Shown: positions 6,139-12,556, counted from the first letter of the stretch. The stretch is DNA of 13,390 nt from an uncultured Sphingomonadales bacterium (GCA_937898525.1 CALCBC010000045.1:1-13390); one strand, 5' to 3'. Program-made: numbers and translations. Notes: generated from the letters alone by a model not told the origin.

Positions 6139-6888
6139 TCAGTTGCCGGCCTCGATGGCGGCCTGCCGCAGCCGGCGAATCTCGGCGGCGATCGCGGCCT
6201 CGGCGGCCGCGGGATCGGCATCGTCGAGCACCACGTGGACGTCGCGCGCCGGGGTTTCGCCGAGCTGGCGGCCGATGTCGGCGGCCATCAGCTGGGCGAC
6301 CGGATCGTCCGCCCGCCCGCGCAGCGCCTCGCGGCGCGCCTCGAGCCAGGCGGCCCGCTCGCCTTCGGGGCGGTCGAGCGCGGCGAGGTAGAGCCGGACC
6401 AGCTCGACCCACGGCGCGTCGGGACCGGTCACGTCCTCGGCCCAGCGGACGAACACGCCGTCGGCCGGGACCCACTCACCGTCGCGCCGCTCGAGGAAGA
6501 ACAGTGCGGTGGTGCCGAGCGGGAACACGTAGCGGATGCAGCCGCCGAGGTAGCTGACCGGGTGGGCGCGGGCGAACTCGGTCGGGTTGCTGAGCATGGC
6601 AAACTCCGGCCCGGCGTCGCGGCTCAGCATCATGCCCTTGAGCACGACGTCACCTGCGGGCAGCGAGCCCTTGAGCGCTTCGAGCGGGCGGATCGTGACC
6701 GTGCTTTCGAACGGGTCGCCGCCCGGGTCGAGCGCGCCGGCGACGACCTTGCCGAGCAGGATCGCGTCGGCCGCGGCGGCGAGCTCGAGGTTCGACGGCA
6801 TGCGGTAGCCCGGCGGCGGGCTGCAGGCCGCCGCAGGCAAGGCGGCGCAGCCCAGCGCGAGCGCGAGGGCCGCGGCCGCCGCGCGCAT
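6139..6888 (-). CDS. Secreted protein, paralogue A of a duplicated unknown family
   Basis: 249 aa. An Ala/Leu-rich signal peptide (1-21, cleavage probably after PAAA) would leave Cys22 as the mature N-terminus. The core pattern is CSPPPGYRMPSNLELAAAAD, then AILLGKV, then STVTIRPLEALKGSLP, then GGCIRY (C117), then LFFLERRDGEWVPADG, then RWAEDVTG. The C-terminal third is helical and charged. It shares these blocks with the protein at 7218-7961. The mature N-terminal Cys, an ADxILxGxV strand, an LKG strand end and a second Cys recall NTR/TIMP-like folds; that is inference only. ATG 6888 overlaps the upstream lipoprotein stop by one base (TGATG); GTG 6891 is a close alternative. Function unknown, probably periplasmic or cell-surface. 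Confidence 0.82.
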   Translation of the reverse strand: MRAAAAALALALGCAALPAAACSPPPGYRMPSNLELAAAADAILLGKVVAGALDPGGDPFESTVTIRPLEALKGSLPAGDVVLKGMMLSRDAGPEFAMLSNPTEFARAHPVSYLGGCIRYVFPLGTTALFFLERRDGEWVPADGVFVRWAEDVTGPDAPWVELVRLYLAALDRPEGERAAWLEARREALRGRADDPVAQLMAADIGRQLGETPARDVHVVLDDADPAAAEAAIAAEIRRLRQAAIEAGN

Positions 6889-7145
6889 CACTCGGCGGGA
6901 GTGGCCGTCGGGCTCGGAGTTTCGGACGGCGTCTCGGACCCTTCGGGCGGGACCGGGGTCATCGGCGTCTCGGGCAGGTCGACGGGGATGCCGGTTTCCG
7001 AGGGATCGGTCACGATCAGCTCGCCGCCGCCGACGTCGGTCGCGCCGGCCTCGTAAGTCTTCTCGGCTTCGTCGTTGCCGCCGCAGGCGGCGAGGGCAAG
7101 GGCCGCCGAGAGCGGGAGAGCGAGGGAAAGGGTCTTCGATCGCAT
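6888..7145 (-). CDS. Short Pro/Thr/Glu-rich lipoprotein
   Basis: 85 aa. MRSKTLSLALPLSAALALAAC has a perfect lipobox (L18-A-A-C21). The mature part of about 65 residues is low in hydrophobic residues. It is rich in Pro, Thr, Ser and Glu and carries repeating PSETG, PPEGSETPSETPSPTATP-type segments. It looks disordered and probably spans periplasm or cell wall as a tether. The start has AAGGAGA at a good distance upstream. It lies between the two paralogous secreted proteins and overlaps the start of paralogue A, so the three are probably one operon (72 bases separate it from paralogue B). I do not recognise a family. Confidence 0.75.
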   Translation of the reverse strand: MRSKTLSLALPLSAALALAACGGNDEAEKTYEAGATDVGGGELIVTDPSETGIPVDLPETPMTPVPPEGSETPSETPSPTATPAE

Positions 7146-7217
7146 GGTCTGGTCTCCTTCACCCGGGAATTGCGACCGAACGACGCGCCGCGGCCATACG
7201 TAGTTCCCGCAGGGAGA

Positions 7218-7961
7218 TCAGCGGTCCTCGCGATCGGCGCGCATCGCGTCGAGCGCGCGCTGGACCGCCGAGACGTCGCCGGGATCGCGGAAGCCGTAGT
7301 CGGGTTGAACCGGCGCCGGGGGTGGCGGCGCCAGCGGCACCGACAGCGAGCGCTCGAGGTCGGCGGCGAAGGCCATCGCCAGCGGCTCGCCCTCGCGCGC
7401 CTGGAACGCGTCGCGCTCGGCTTCGATCAGCGCGACGCGCCGGTCGGGCTCGAGCCCGGCGACGCGGACGTAGAACGCGGTCAGCTGGACCCACGGCGAT
7501 TCGAGCCCCTCGACATCCTCGGCCCAGCGGCTGAACGGCCCGCCCGCCGGGACCCACTGCCCGTCGGCGCGGTCGAGGAAGAACAGCACGGTCGCCCCGG
7601 GCGCGAAGCGGCGGCGGATGCAGGCGCCGGCAAGCGCGTCGGGATGCGGCGCCTCGAGCTCCTGCGGGTCGCTCGGCGGAACGTCGGCGGCGACGCTCAT
7701 GCCCGCGAGCTTGAAGTCCTGCCCGGGCAGCAGGCCCTTGATCGCGGCGAGCGGGCGCACGGAGATCGTGCTCTCGGGCAGGACGACGCCCGAGCCGCCG
7801 GTGACCTGGCCGAGCACGATCGCGTCGGCATGGGCGGCGAGCTCGAGGTTGGTCGGCGCGCGGTAGCCGGCTTCGACGGTACAGGCCTGCGCGGGCGCCG
7901 CCAGCGCGAGCGGGGCGGCGAAAGCCGCGGCGAGGATCGCGAGCGGGCGGGGCCGAGTCAT
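7218..7961 (-). CDS. Secreted protein, paralogue B of the same unknown family
   Basis: 247 aa. The signal peptide ends near residue 26 (APAQA), leaving Cys27 as the probable mature N-terminus. Blocks shared with paralogue A, in the same order and spacing: GYRAPTNLELAAHADAIVLG, STISVRPLAAIKGLLPGQD, GACIRRRF (C114), TVLFFLDRADGQWVPAGG, RWAEDVEG and SPWVQL. The C-terminus differs: it has a Pro-rich stretch (APPPPAPVQPDYGF) where paralogue A has a helical tail. ATG 7961 has GAGG about 8 bases upstream and follows a 202-base divergent spacer, so it probably heads the B-lipoprotein-A cluster. Function unknown, with the same weak NTR-like reasoning as A. Confidence 0.82.
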   Translation of the reverse strand: MTRPRPLAILAAAFAAPLALAAPAQACTVEAGYRAPTNLELAAHADAIVLGQVTGGSGVVLPESTISVRPLAAIKGLLPGQDFKLAGMSVAADVPPSDPQELEAPHPDALAGACIRRRFAPGATVLFFLDRADGQWVPAGGPFSRWAEDVEGLESPWVQLTAFYVRVAGLEPDRRVALIEAERDAFQAREGEPLAMAFAADLERSLSVPLAPPPPAPVQPDYGFRDPGDVSAVQRALDAMRADREDR

Positions 7962-8163
7962 GCGGGCAACCTCGCACGGCCGCCCGCATTCGCCAAGCCG
8001 CAAGGCGTTTCGGGGCCGTGCGAACCTGAACCTCACATAAACACCGCGCCGCAACTCACGCCTTGTCTTGCAAGAGGCGCAACCAGCCGCGTTTCCGGGC
8101 ACAGCGCGGCCCGCGATGCATAGATCGTCGGGGCATCGACGAATCCCAAGAGGAGGGTTGCAA
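7962..8163. other. Divergent spacer, promoter region for 7961 and 8164 genes
   Basis: This 202-base gap lies between two divergent start codons, so it must hold promoters in both directions. An AT-richer stretch near 8027-8045 (AACCTCACATAAACAC) is the most promoter-like part for the minus-strand gene. For the plus-strand gene I see TTGTCTTGCAAG near 8063-8074 and GATGCATAGAT near 8114-8124, but no convincing paired -35/-10. Confidence 0.35.
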
Positions 8164-8547
8164 ATGCACAAGTATCTGATTTCCGCCGCAGCCGTGGCGC
8201 TGCTGATCCCCGCCGCCGCGCAGGCGCAGGTGTCCGGGGACGTCACCGGCACGACCACCGGCGCCCCGGGTTCGGTTACCGGCTCTGCCGGGGCCGGCGT
8301 GGGCGGTGTCGGCGACACCACCGGTACGCCGACCACCACCGACAGCGCTGGCGACACCGTGACCGACGTCACCGACGCGGCTCGCGACACGACCGACGAG
8401 ACGACCGACGAGACCGAGGACACGGCCGATACCGAGGCGGCTGGCGGAGCCGAGGCCGGCGTGACCACGCAGACCCCGTCCGGCGACGCGGCGATTGGAG
8501 CCGAGGCGGAAGCCGAAGCCGACACCGACCCGAACGGCGGGCTCTGA
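8164..8547 (+). CDS. Exported acidic Thr/Asp/Gly-rich low-complexity protein
   Basis: 127 aa. The signal peptide 1-21 ends in AQA, so signal peptidase I cleavage is expected before Gln22. The mature protein of about 106 residues lacks hydrophobic runs. It has a Gly/Thr half (GDVTGTTTGAPGSVTGSAG), then an acidic repeat zone about 68-96 (TDETTDETEDTADTE), then an Ala/Glu tail (EAEAEADTDPNGGL). There is no Cys and almost no aromatic residue. It should be disordered and strongly negative, as in periplasmic or cell-surface filler or cation-binding proteins, but no family is recognised. AGGAGG (about 8151-8156) lies 7 bases before ATG, and a strong terminator follows, so it is probably a monocistronic, well-expressed gene. 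Confidence 0.82.
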   Translation: MHKYLISAAAVALLIPAAAQAQVSGDVTGTTTGAPGSVTGSAGAGVGGVGDTTGTPTTTDSAGDTVTDVTDAARDTTDETTDETEDTADTEAAGGAEAGVTTQTPSGDAAIGAEAEAEADTDPNGGL

Positions 8548-8606
8548 GTCCACCAGCTGCGGACCGCGCAGATAACAGCGCACAGTCCCCAGGTCCGCGC
8601 AAACGA

Positions 8607-8635
8607 GGGCGGCGGCAGCGATGCCGCCGCCCTTT
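8607..8635 (+). terminator. Rho-independent terminator after the acidic exported protein
   Basis: A perfect 10-bp stem, GGGCGGCGGC (8607-8616) with GCCGCCGCCC (8623-8632), encloses the loop AGCGAT and is followed by TTT. It lies 59 bases after the stop codon. It is the best intrinsic terminator in the window. Confidence 0.85.
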
Positions 8636-8719
8636 CGCATGCGCGGCCCCGCATCGCCGAAGTGGAAATGTCGCGCCGCCTGCTGGCGCGGCGAACGGCA
8701 GCGCGCGAAAAGCGCGCGC

Positions 8720-9067
8720 ATGCCGACGCTCGTGCTGCTGACCCTGTCGAACGTGTTCATGACGGTGGCGTGGTACTGGCACCTCAAGGGCGGTCCCGAG
8801 GTCGCTAGCGCGCGCCCGCTCGGCTGGGTGATCCTGATCTCGTGGCTGCTCGCCGGGATCGAGTACATGCTGGCGGTGCCGGCCAACCGCATCGGCTATG
8901 CCAGCGGCTGGACCCCCGGGCAGCTCAAGATCGCCCAGGAAGCAATCGCGCTGACCGTGTTCGGGCTGTTCATGGTGTTCGTGCTCGGCGAAGCGCTGAG
9001 CTGGCGCCACGTCGCGGCGTTCGCGTGCATCCTGGCGGCGGCGGGGTTCCTGTTCGTGGGGCGGTGA
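8720..9067 (+). CDS. DUF486 / DMT-superfamily small membrane protein
   Basis: 115 aa, which is the family length (PF04342). Four hydrophobic helices lie at about 3-20, 35-52, 74-90 and 97-113. Signatures are TLSNVFMTVAWYWHLK near the N-terminus, GIEYMLAVPANRIGY around 46-60, and QLKIAQEAIALTVF. The family belongs to the drug/metabolite transporter superfamily, resembling small multidrug-type proteins, but the substrate is unknown. ATG 8720 is chosen because the family begins here; the open frame to 8621 gives an Arg-rich leader that overlaps the upstream terminator. There is only a weak ribosome site (GAAAAG). No partner gene of the same type is present. Confidence 0.9.
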   Translation: MPTLVLLTLSNVFMTVAWYWHLKGGPEVASARPLGWVILISWLLAGIEYMLAVPANRIGYASGWTPGQLKIAQEAIALTVFGLFMVFVLGEALSWRHVAAFACILAAAGFLFVGR

Positions 9068-9085
9068 GGGGTGCCCGAAGCGCCG

Positions 9086-9181
9086 CGAAAAGGGCTCACA
9101 AGGCACAGCCTGTGCCCATCGCCGGCGGCGCGTGAAAAGCCGCCGTTTCAAGACCTTGGACCCGAAAAGGGCACAGGGCAC
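9086..9181 (+). repeat. Imperfect direct repeat pair (about 20 bases each)
   Basis: CGAAAAGGGC occurs at 9086-9095 and again at 9163-9172. It is followed in the first copy by TCACAAGGCAC and in the second by ACAGGGCAC. The copies are 77 bases apart in the gene-free stretch. They may be the ends of a small dispersed element. Confidence 0.5.
9123..9149 (+). terminator. Candidate hairpin terminator downstream of DUF486 gene
   Basis: CGGCGGC (9123-9129) pairs with GCCGCCG (9139-9145) around the loop GCGTGAAAA and is followed by TTTC. The stem is perfect but short, and the T-run is only three bases. Confidence 0.4.
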
Positions 9182-9266
9182 GGATTCCGCGCGAAAGGGG
9201 CGGGTGTACCCATGCGGCGGCTGACATGCGGGGACGTGGCGCGGAGTCGTTCCATCCGAAAGTGTG

Positions 9267-9281
9267 GAACATAAAATGAAC
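9267..9281 (+). promoter_or_regulatory. LexA-type SOS operator GAAC-N7-GAAC overlapping a -10-like element
   Basis: GAAC ATAAAAT GAAC spans 9267-9281. Alphaproteobacterial LexA is known to bind the direct repeat GTTC-N7-GTTC, of which this is the other-strand reading. The AT-rich spacer contains TAAAAT (9272-9277), which could serve as a -10 box, and occlusion of such a box is how LexA represses. The nearest gene reading away is the DUF6624 gene (start 9412, 130 bases downstream). No SOS gene follows on the minus strand. The match is exact at all eight defined bases. Confidence 0.5.
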
Positions 9282-9411
9282 ATGTAGGACAGCGAAATCT
9301 CCGCGCCTTCCGCTGCTGAGGAGCCGACTCTCCTGCCCCATTGACTCCCACAATGCTTGCCAGCGCGGGTCGGGGCGCGCACGATGGGGGCTCTTCGAGG
9401 GGGAGGAGCCG

Positions 9412-10419
9412 ATGCGGATTGTCCGGATGGCCGTGGCCGCGCTTGCCGCGGCGATGCTTTGTGCGGCGGACGACCCGCCGCCGCCTGCCGAGCTCGCGGG
9501 CTATGTCGTCGAGGGGCGGTTCGAGCCGGGCAACTACGGCTGGGCGCGCGGGCTGTTTGCCGGGGCTTCGGCCGAGGAGAGCGCGACATTCCGGGCGGCG
9601 ACCGAGTGGGCCGCCGGGTGCCGCCGCGCGGCGCGCGATGCGGCTGTGGCGGAGCTGGCGGCGATGGGCATCGACGCGCCCGACCTCGAGGAGGGCTTTT
9701 TCGCGCTGACCCATTGCCCGGCGATGCCGCCGCAATTCGATTTCACGCGTCCGTTCGCCGATTTCGAGGCCGCGCTGCGCGAGGCGCGGCCGATCGCGCA
9801 GACCTACGTCGCAGCGGCCCGGCTGGCCGAGCAACGGGCGATGGGGAATGCCGCCACGTACGGCGAGGCGCTGACGGCGCGGACGATCGGCGAGCAGATG
9901 CTGCGGCTGGCGGTGAACTGGGGCCGCGAGCCGCTGGCCGACGTGCCCGAGCTGTCGCCCGACGGGCAGATGGCGCTGCGCACGCTGCTGTGGCTGGCGG
10001 CGGCCCGGAGCGACCACGCCAACACCGAATGGCTCAAGGCGCGCGTGGCCGAGAACGGCTGGCCGACGATCTCCGAAGTCGGCGAGAAGGGCGCGAGCGC
10101 GGCCTGGCTGCTGACCCAGCACGCCGACGCCGACCCGGTGTTCCAGGCCCGCGTGCTGCGGCTGATGGAGCCGCTGGTGGCCGAGGGCGAGGTGTCGAAG
10201 CCGAACTATGCCTACCTTTACGACCGGGTCATGCTCAAGCTCACGGGCAAGCAGCGCTACGGCACGCAGTGGGGCGCGTGCGAGGGCGACGTGCGGCCGC
10301 TGCGGCCGCTCGAGGAGGAGGAGCGGCTGGCCGAGCTGCGCGCCGGGATGGAGCTGCCGCCGATCGAGGAATACGCCGCGATGATGGACCGGATGAGCGG
10401 GGCCTGCGGGGAAAAGTGA
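9412..10419 (+). CDS. Exported DUF6624-domain protein
   Basis: 335 aa. The hydrophobic N-terminus (1-19) reads as a signal peptide, followed by DDPPPPAELAG. The residue before Cys17 is Leu, so this is not a lipobox. The N-terminal half (25-180) is helical and I do not recognise it. The C-terminal half (about 198-330) matches DUF6624: DHANTEWLKARVAENGWPT, GEKGASAAWLLTQHADADPV, FQARVLRLMEPLVAEGEV, AYLYDRVMLKLTGKQRYGTQ. The function of that domain is unknown; it often occurs in exported or lipid-anchored proteins. The start ATG 9412 has GGAGGAG five bases upstream. A LexA-like site lies 130 bases before the start, which could make it damage-inducible (inference). No clear terminator follows. Confidence 0.85.
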   Translation: MRIVRMAVAALAAAMLCAADDPPPPAELAGYVVEGRFEPGNYGWARGLFAGASAEESATFRAATEWAAGCRRAARDAAVAELAAMGIDAPDLEEGFFALTHCPAMPPQFDFTRPFADFEAALREARPIAQTYVAAARLAEQRAMGNAATYGEALTARTIGEQMLRLAVNWGREPLADVPELSPDGQMALRTLLWLAAARSDHANTEWLKARVAENGWPTISEVGEKGASAAWLLTQHADADPVFQARVLRLMEPLVAEGEVSKPNYAYLYDRVMLKLTGKQRYGTQWGACEGDVRPLRPLEEEERLAELRAGMELPPIEEYAAMMDRMSGACGEK

Positions 10420-10554
10420 GGGAACGAGCAAGGCCGTGAGCGCGGACCCGTCGAGTGGCCCGCCAGGGTAACCGGGATCGGCGCGGCGGCGCTGCCGTCG
10501 CATTGATCATTGCTCGCGCGGCGCGCAGACTGCCGGCAGTGGGGAGACGGCGCG

Positions 10555-11004
10555 ATGGCTGACGACGATGCCGGAAGAATGCTCGCGCAGATGGTCGAGC
10601 GATGCGACGAAAGCGCGCGGCACGCGAGGGCGCGCGGCCGGCGCTACTACTTCGTCAGCTACGCGCTGATGATCCTCTCGGTCGCCGGCAGCATCGCCGC
10701 AGGCGTGATGGCCCTGTGGAGCGAGGAGGTCCCGCGCCAGTGGGTCGGCACCGTCGCGCTGCTGCCGGCCCTGTGCGCGACGGTCGCCGTGCAGCTGCGC
10801 CTGAACGAGAAGGGCAACTTCTCGTACCGCCGGTACCGCGCGTTCCATGCGCTCGCCCGCCGGGTCGAAGTCGCCCGGTTGCGCGCCCCGACGCTCGACA
10901 CGGTCGATGCGTTCAACGCCGAGCAGGCGGCGATCAACGACAGCCTCGACGAGCAGTGGGTCGAGAGCCTCAATTTCAGGTTCAGCCCCTCCGGCCGGGA
11001 CTGA
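10555..11004 (+). CDS. Two-TM membrane protein, SLATT/DUF4231-like
   Basis: 149 aa. An acidic N-terminal helix (1-20) is followed by the basic stretch ARHARARGRRYY and two closely spaced membrane helices (about 33-54 and 62-82). A cytoplasmic helical tail, NEKGNFSYRRYRAFHALARR, continues to VDAFNAEQAAINDSLDEQW. This order (short helix, TM hairpin, amphipathic Tyr/Arg-rich helix ending in an acidic helix) is the architecture of SLATT domains. Those are proposed membrane effectors linked to nucleotide-sensing defence systems. The family call rests on architecture only. ATG 10555 has GGGGAGA 7 bases upstream; a TTG at 10510 would extend the frame but lacks a ribosome site. No nucleotidyltransferase or SLOG partner is next to it. 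Confidence 0.75.
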   Translation: MADDDAGRMLAQMVERCDESARHARARGRRYYFVSYALMILSVAGSIAAGVMALWSEEVPRQWVGTVALLPALCATVAVQLRLNEKGNFSYRRYRAFHALARRVEVARLRAPTLDTVDAFNAEQAAINDSLDEQWVESLNFRFSPSGRD

Positions 11005-11053
11005 ACGGAGCGAGCGCGCGGCCGGAGGTCCGGCATGGCCCCGGCGGATTTCC

Positions 11054-11075
11054 CGCGCCGCAGCACCGCGGCGCG
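11054..11075. terminator. Hairpin between convergent genes, candidate bidirectional terminator
   Basis: CGCGCCGC (11054-11061) pairs perfectly with GCGGCGCG (11068-11075) around the loop AGCACC. It sits between the stops at 11004 (plus) and 11093 (minus). There is no T-tract on either side, so the role is inferred from position. Confidence 0.4.
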
Positions 11076-11092
11076 AGCCGGCGGGGAACGGG

Positions 11093-11872
11093 CTAGCGCT
11101 GCTTCACGCAGAACGTGCGGTAGGGATCGACGATCGGGGTGCCGTCGGCGCGGCGGTTGTCGTCGCGCTCGAAGTAGACCGCGGGCTCGCCCGCGTTGTC
11201 GGGCTCGAGCCGGCCGAGCGCGCCGGCCCAGGGACCGTCGGCCAGGCGCACCGCGTTGCCCTCGCGGGTGAAGCGGCCGCCGCCCTGCTGCGTGCGGTAG
11301 GTGCCGCCGGGCGACAGCTCGAGGAAGCCCATCAGGCTCGGCCGGTTCTCGTAGGTCGCGATGTCGCCGGCGGCGATCCCGCCGATCCGTTCGCGGTAGC
11401 CGCACAGCAGCCGCGCGGTCGGCAGCGTGCCCGCGGCGGGCGCCGCCGCCGCCGCGGCGCCCCAGCGCAGCGTGCCGGCGAAGCGGCCCGAGACGCTCGG
11501 CCCGCCGTCGAAGTAGCCGCTCATGTAGCCGGGCCCGAAACGCTCGCTGTCGCACTCGCCGCTGAGCTCGAAGCGGTTGCGGCCTTCCTCGCCCTTGAGA
11601 ATGCAGCGGCCGTTTTCCATGAACGCCGGGCCGGGGCGCATCGTCACCGCCATCGCCTTGCCGCCGAATTCGACTGTGAGCGTGCCCGAGATCTCGCCGT
11701 CGGCGAGCGTGCCGCCGGCCTGCCAGGTGCCCTGCGCCTCGCCGTCGTCGAGCGTGCCCTCGCCGGCGAAATCCCCGGCATCGGGCGAAAGCGGCGCGGC
11801 GGCGAGCGGCGCGGCCAGCGCGAGCGAGACGAGCGCGAGCGGCCTCGCGGCGAAACGGCGAGCGATGTTCAT
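11093..11872 (-). CDS. Exported two-domain beta-rich protein, unknown function
   Basis: 259 aa. The signal peptide (1-26) ends in PLAAA. Domain 1 (about 30-137) is Gly-rich with alternating strands (GEGTLDDGEAQGTW, ADGEISGTLTVEFGG, VSGRFAGTLRW) and two Cys (90, 107). An Ala/Pro linker of about 12 residues (138-149) follows. Domain 2 (about 150-259) contains LLCGYRERIGGIAAGD, GFLELSPGGTYRTQQGGGRF and YRTFCVKQR, with Cys157 and Cys255 that could bridge its ends. The GxYxT...GRFxxEGNxV pattern resembles small beta-barrel periplasmic domains, but I cannot name the family. ATG 11872 has AGGGGG about 9 bases upstream. It is convergent with the SLATT-like gene and divergent from the DUF4870-like gene. 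Confidence 0.8.
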   Translation of the reverse strand: MNIARRFAARPLALVSLALAAPLAAAPLSPDAGDFAGEGTLDDGEAQGTWQAGGTLADGEISGTLTVEFGGKAMAVTMRPGPAFMENGRCILKGEEGRNRFELSGECDSERFGPGYMSGYFDGGPSVSGRFAGTLRWGAAAAAAPAAGTLPTARLLCGYRERIGGIAAGDIATYENRPSLMGFLELSPGGTYRTQQGGGRFTREGNAVRLADGPWAGALGRLEPDNAGEPAVYFERDDNRRADGTPIVDPYRTFCVKQR

Positions 11873-11958
11873 GAGTGCGACCCCCTGTATTCGCGGAGCT
11901 TTTAGCGCGGCGCGGAGGGGGCGGCTAGCCGGGTGTTGTCGCGGGAGCGAGTTTTTCC

Positions 11959-11982
11959 GCGCGAAGGCGCGAAGGCGCGAAG
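11959..11982 (+). repeat. Three perfect tandem copies of GCGCGAAG
   Basis: The 8-mer GCGCGAAG is repeated three times without a mismatch (11959-11966, 11967-11974, 11975-11982). It lies in the 172-base spacer between divergent genes, 62 bases before the DUF4870-like start, and is preceded by TTTTTCC. Similar GCGAAGGCGC-type runs occur dispersed in many bacterial genomes (from memory). Confidence 0.8.
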
Positions 11983-12044
11983 AGAGCTTGCGGGTTCCCC
12001 TGGTTCCTCATTGCGCCTAGGTTCGCCGCGAGGGAGAACGGGGG

Positions 12045-12467
12045 ATGAGCGAACAGCCGGAGGCATCGACGGGCGCGTTGCAGGTCAACGGGCCGACACT
12101 GGTCAGCCTGCTGTACCTGGCGACGTACTTCACCGCGGTCTCGGCGCCGATGGGTGTGGTGTTGGCCTACGTCTGGCGGCGGCAGCCGGTGCCCGAGTGG
12201 CAGCGAAGCCAGTTCACCTACCTGATCCGCACGTTCTGGATGGGCCTCGGCGGCTACGCGCTGTTCGCCGCGGCGACGCTGGCCGCGATCGCGGCCTTCG
12301 AAACGCCCTATGGGACCATGCCCGACGCGGTGCAGGCGGTCGGGTTCGTCGTCTGCGGCGGCGGGCTGCTCGCGCTGACGGTGCTGCTGCTGGTCCGCTG
12401 CGCGCTGGTGATCGTCAACGCGCAGCAGCGCGTGCCGATGAGGGATGCGCGGAGCTGGTGGGTGTGA
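12045..12467 (+). CDS. DUF4870-like three-TM membrane protein
   Basis: 140 aa with three hydrophobic helices (about 19-42, 62-84, 96-122). The block AYVWRRQPVPEWQRSQFTYL followed by IRTFWMGL matches the DUF4870 (Tic20-like) signature, where H/QxxYxIRTFW precedes the second helix. The C-terminus, VRCALVIVNAQQRVPMRDAR, ends in SWWV; this also fits, as the third helix is followed by a short amphipathic end with a PxxxxW pattern. The family is uncharacterised inner-membrane protein. AGGGAGA lies 7 bases before ATG 12045. A single-gene unit is likely. It is the last gene with the local high-GC composition before the restriction-modification locus. Confidence 0.82.
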   Translation: MSEQPEASTGALQVNGPTLVSLLYLATYFTAVSAPMGVVLAYVWRRQPVPEWQRSQFTYLIRTFWMGLGGYALFAAATLAAIAAFETPYGTMPDAVQAVGFVVCGGGLLALTVLLLVRCALVIVNAQQRVPMRDARSWWV

Positions 12468-12522
12468 GGGGAAGATTCAGCGAAGGAATGCGGAGAATCT
12501 CGGAGCCGATCCTCGCGGCCTT

Positions 12523-12550
12523 TTGACAGCAGCTTGATCGGCAGTAGTTT
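12523..12550 (+). promoter_or_regulatory. Sigma-70-type promoter for the restriction gene, probably leaderless
   Basis: A perfect -35 TTGACA (12523-12528) is followed after 16 bases by TAGTTT (12545-12550) as a -10 candidate; TTTACT at 12548-12553 is an alternative with a 19-base gap. With the first choice, transcription would start about 6-7 bases later, at the ATG (12557). There is no Shine-Dalgarno sequence before this ATG, which agrees with a leaderless mRNA. Confidence 0.5.
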
Positions 12551-12556
12551 ACTCCA

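Larger units (their letters stand above)
9068..9411. other. Gene-free stretch of 344 bases with repeats, hairpin and operator
   Basis: I see no supportable gene on either strand; short open frames here have no ribosome sites and Arg/Pro/Ser-rich translations. The stretch holds a small palindrome (GGCACAGCCTGTGCC, 9102-9116), an imperfect direct repeat, a 7-bp hairpin and a LexA-type site. Its middle (9260-9300) is clearly more AT-rich than the flanks. It may contain the promoter of the DUF6624 gene. Confidence 0.6.

Noticed and set aside
5018..6557. A plus-strand open frame of about 519 codons running across the NTF2-like, zf-TFIIB, KTSC and paralogue A genes.
   Set aside because: Its translation is dominated by Arg, Pro, Ser and Ala, has no domain pattern, and overlaps well-supported genes in other frames. 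Long empty frames are expected at this GC content.
9071..9274. Small 67-codon plus-strand frame after the DUF486 gene.
   Set aside because: No ribosome site, no hydrophobic or structured pattern, and it spans the direct repeat and hairpin.
9339..9354. On the minus strand, TGGGAGTCAATGGGG looks like two TGGGN repeats with 5-base spacing, as in MraZ boxes.
   Set aside because: Only two repeats and no mraZ or division gene downstream on that strand; probably chance.
9148..10503. A minus-strand open frame of about 451 codons opposite the DUF6624 gene.
   Set aside because: His/Arg/Gln-rich translation without any recognisable block; the plus-strand gene has a signal peptide, domain match and ribosome site.
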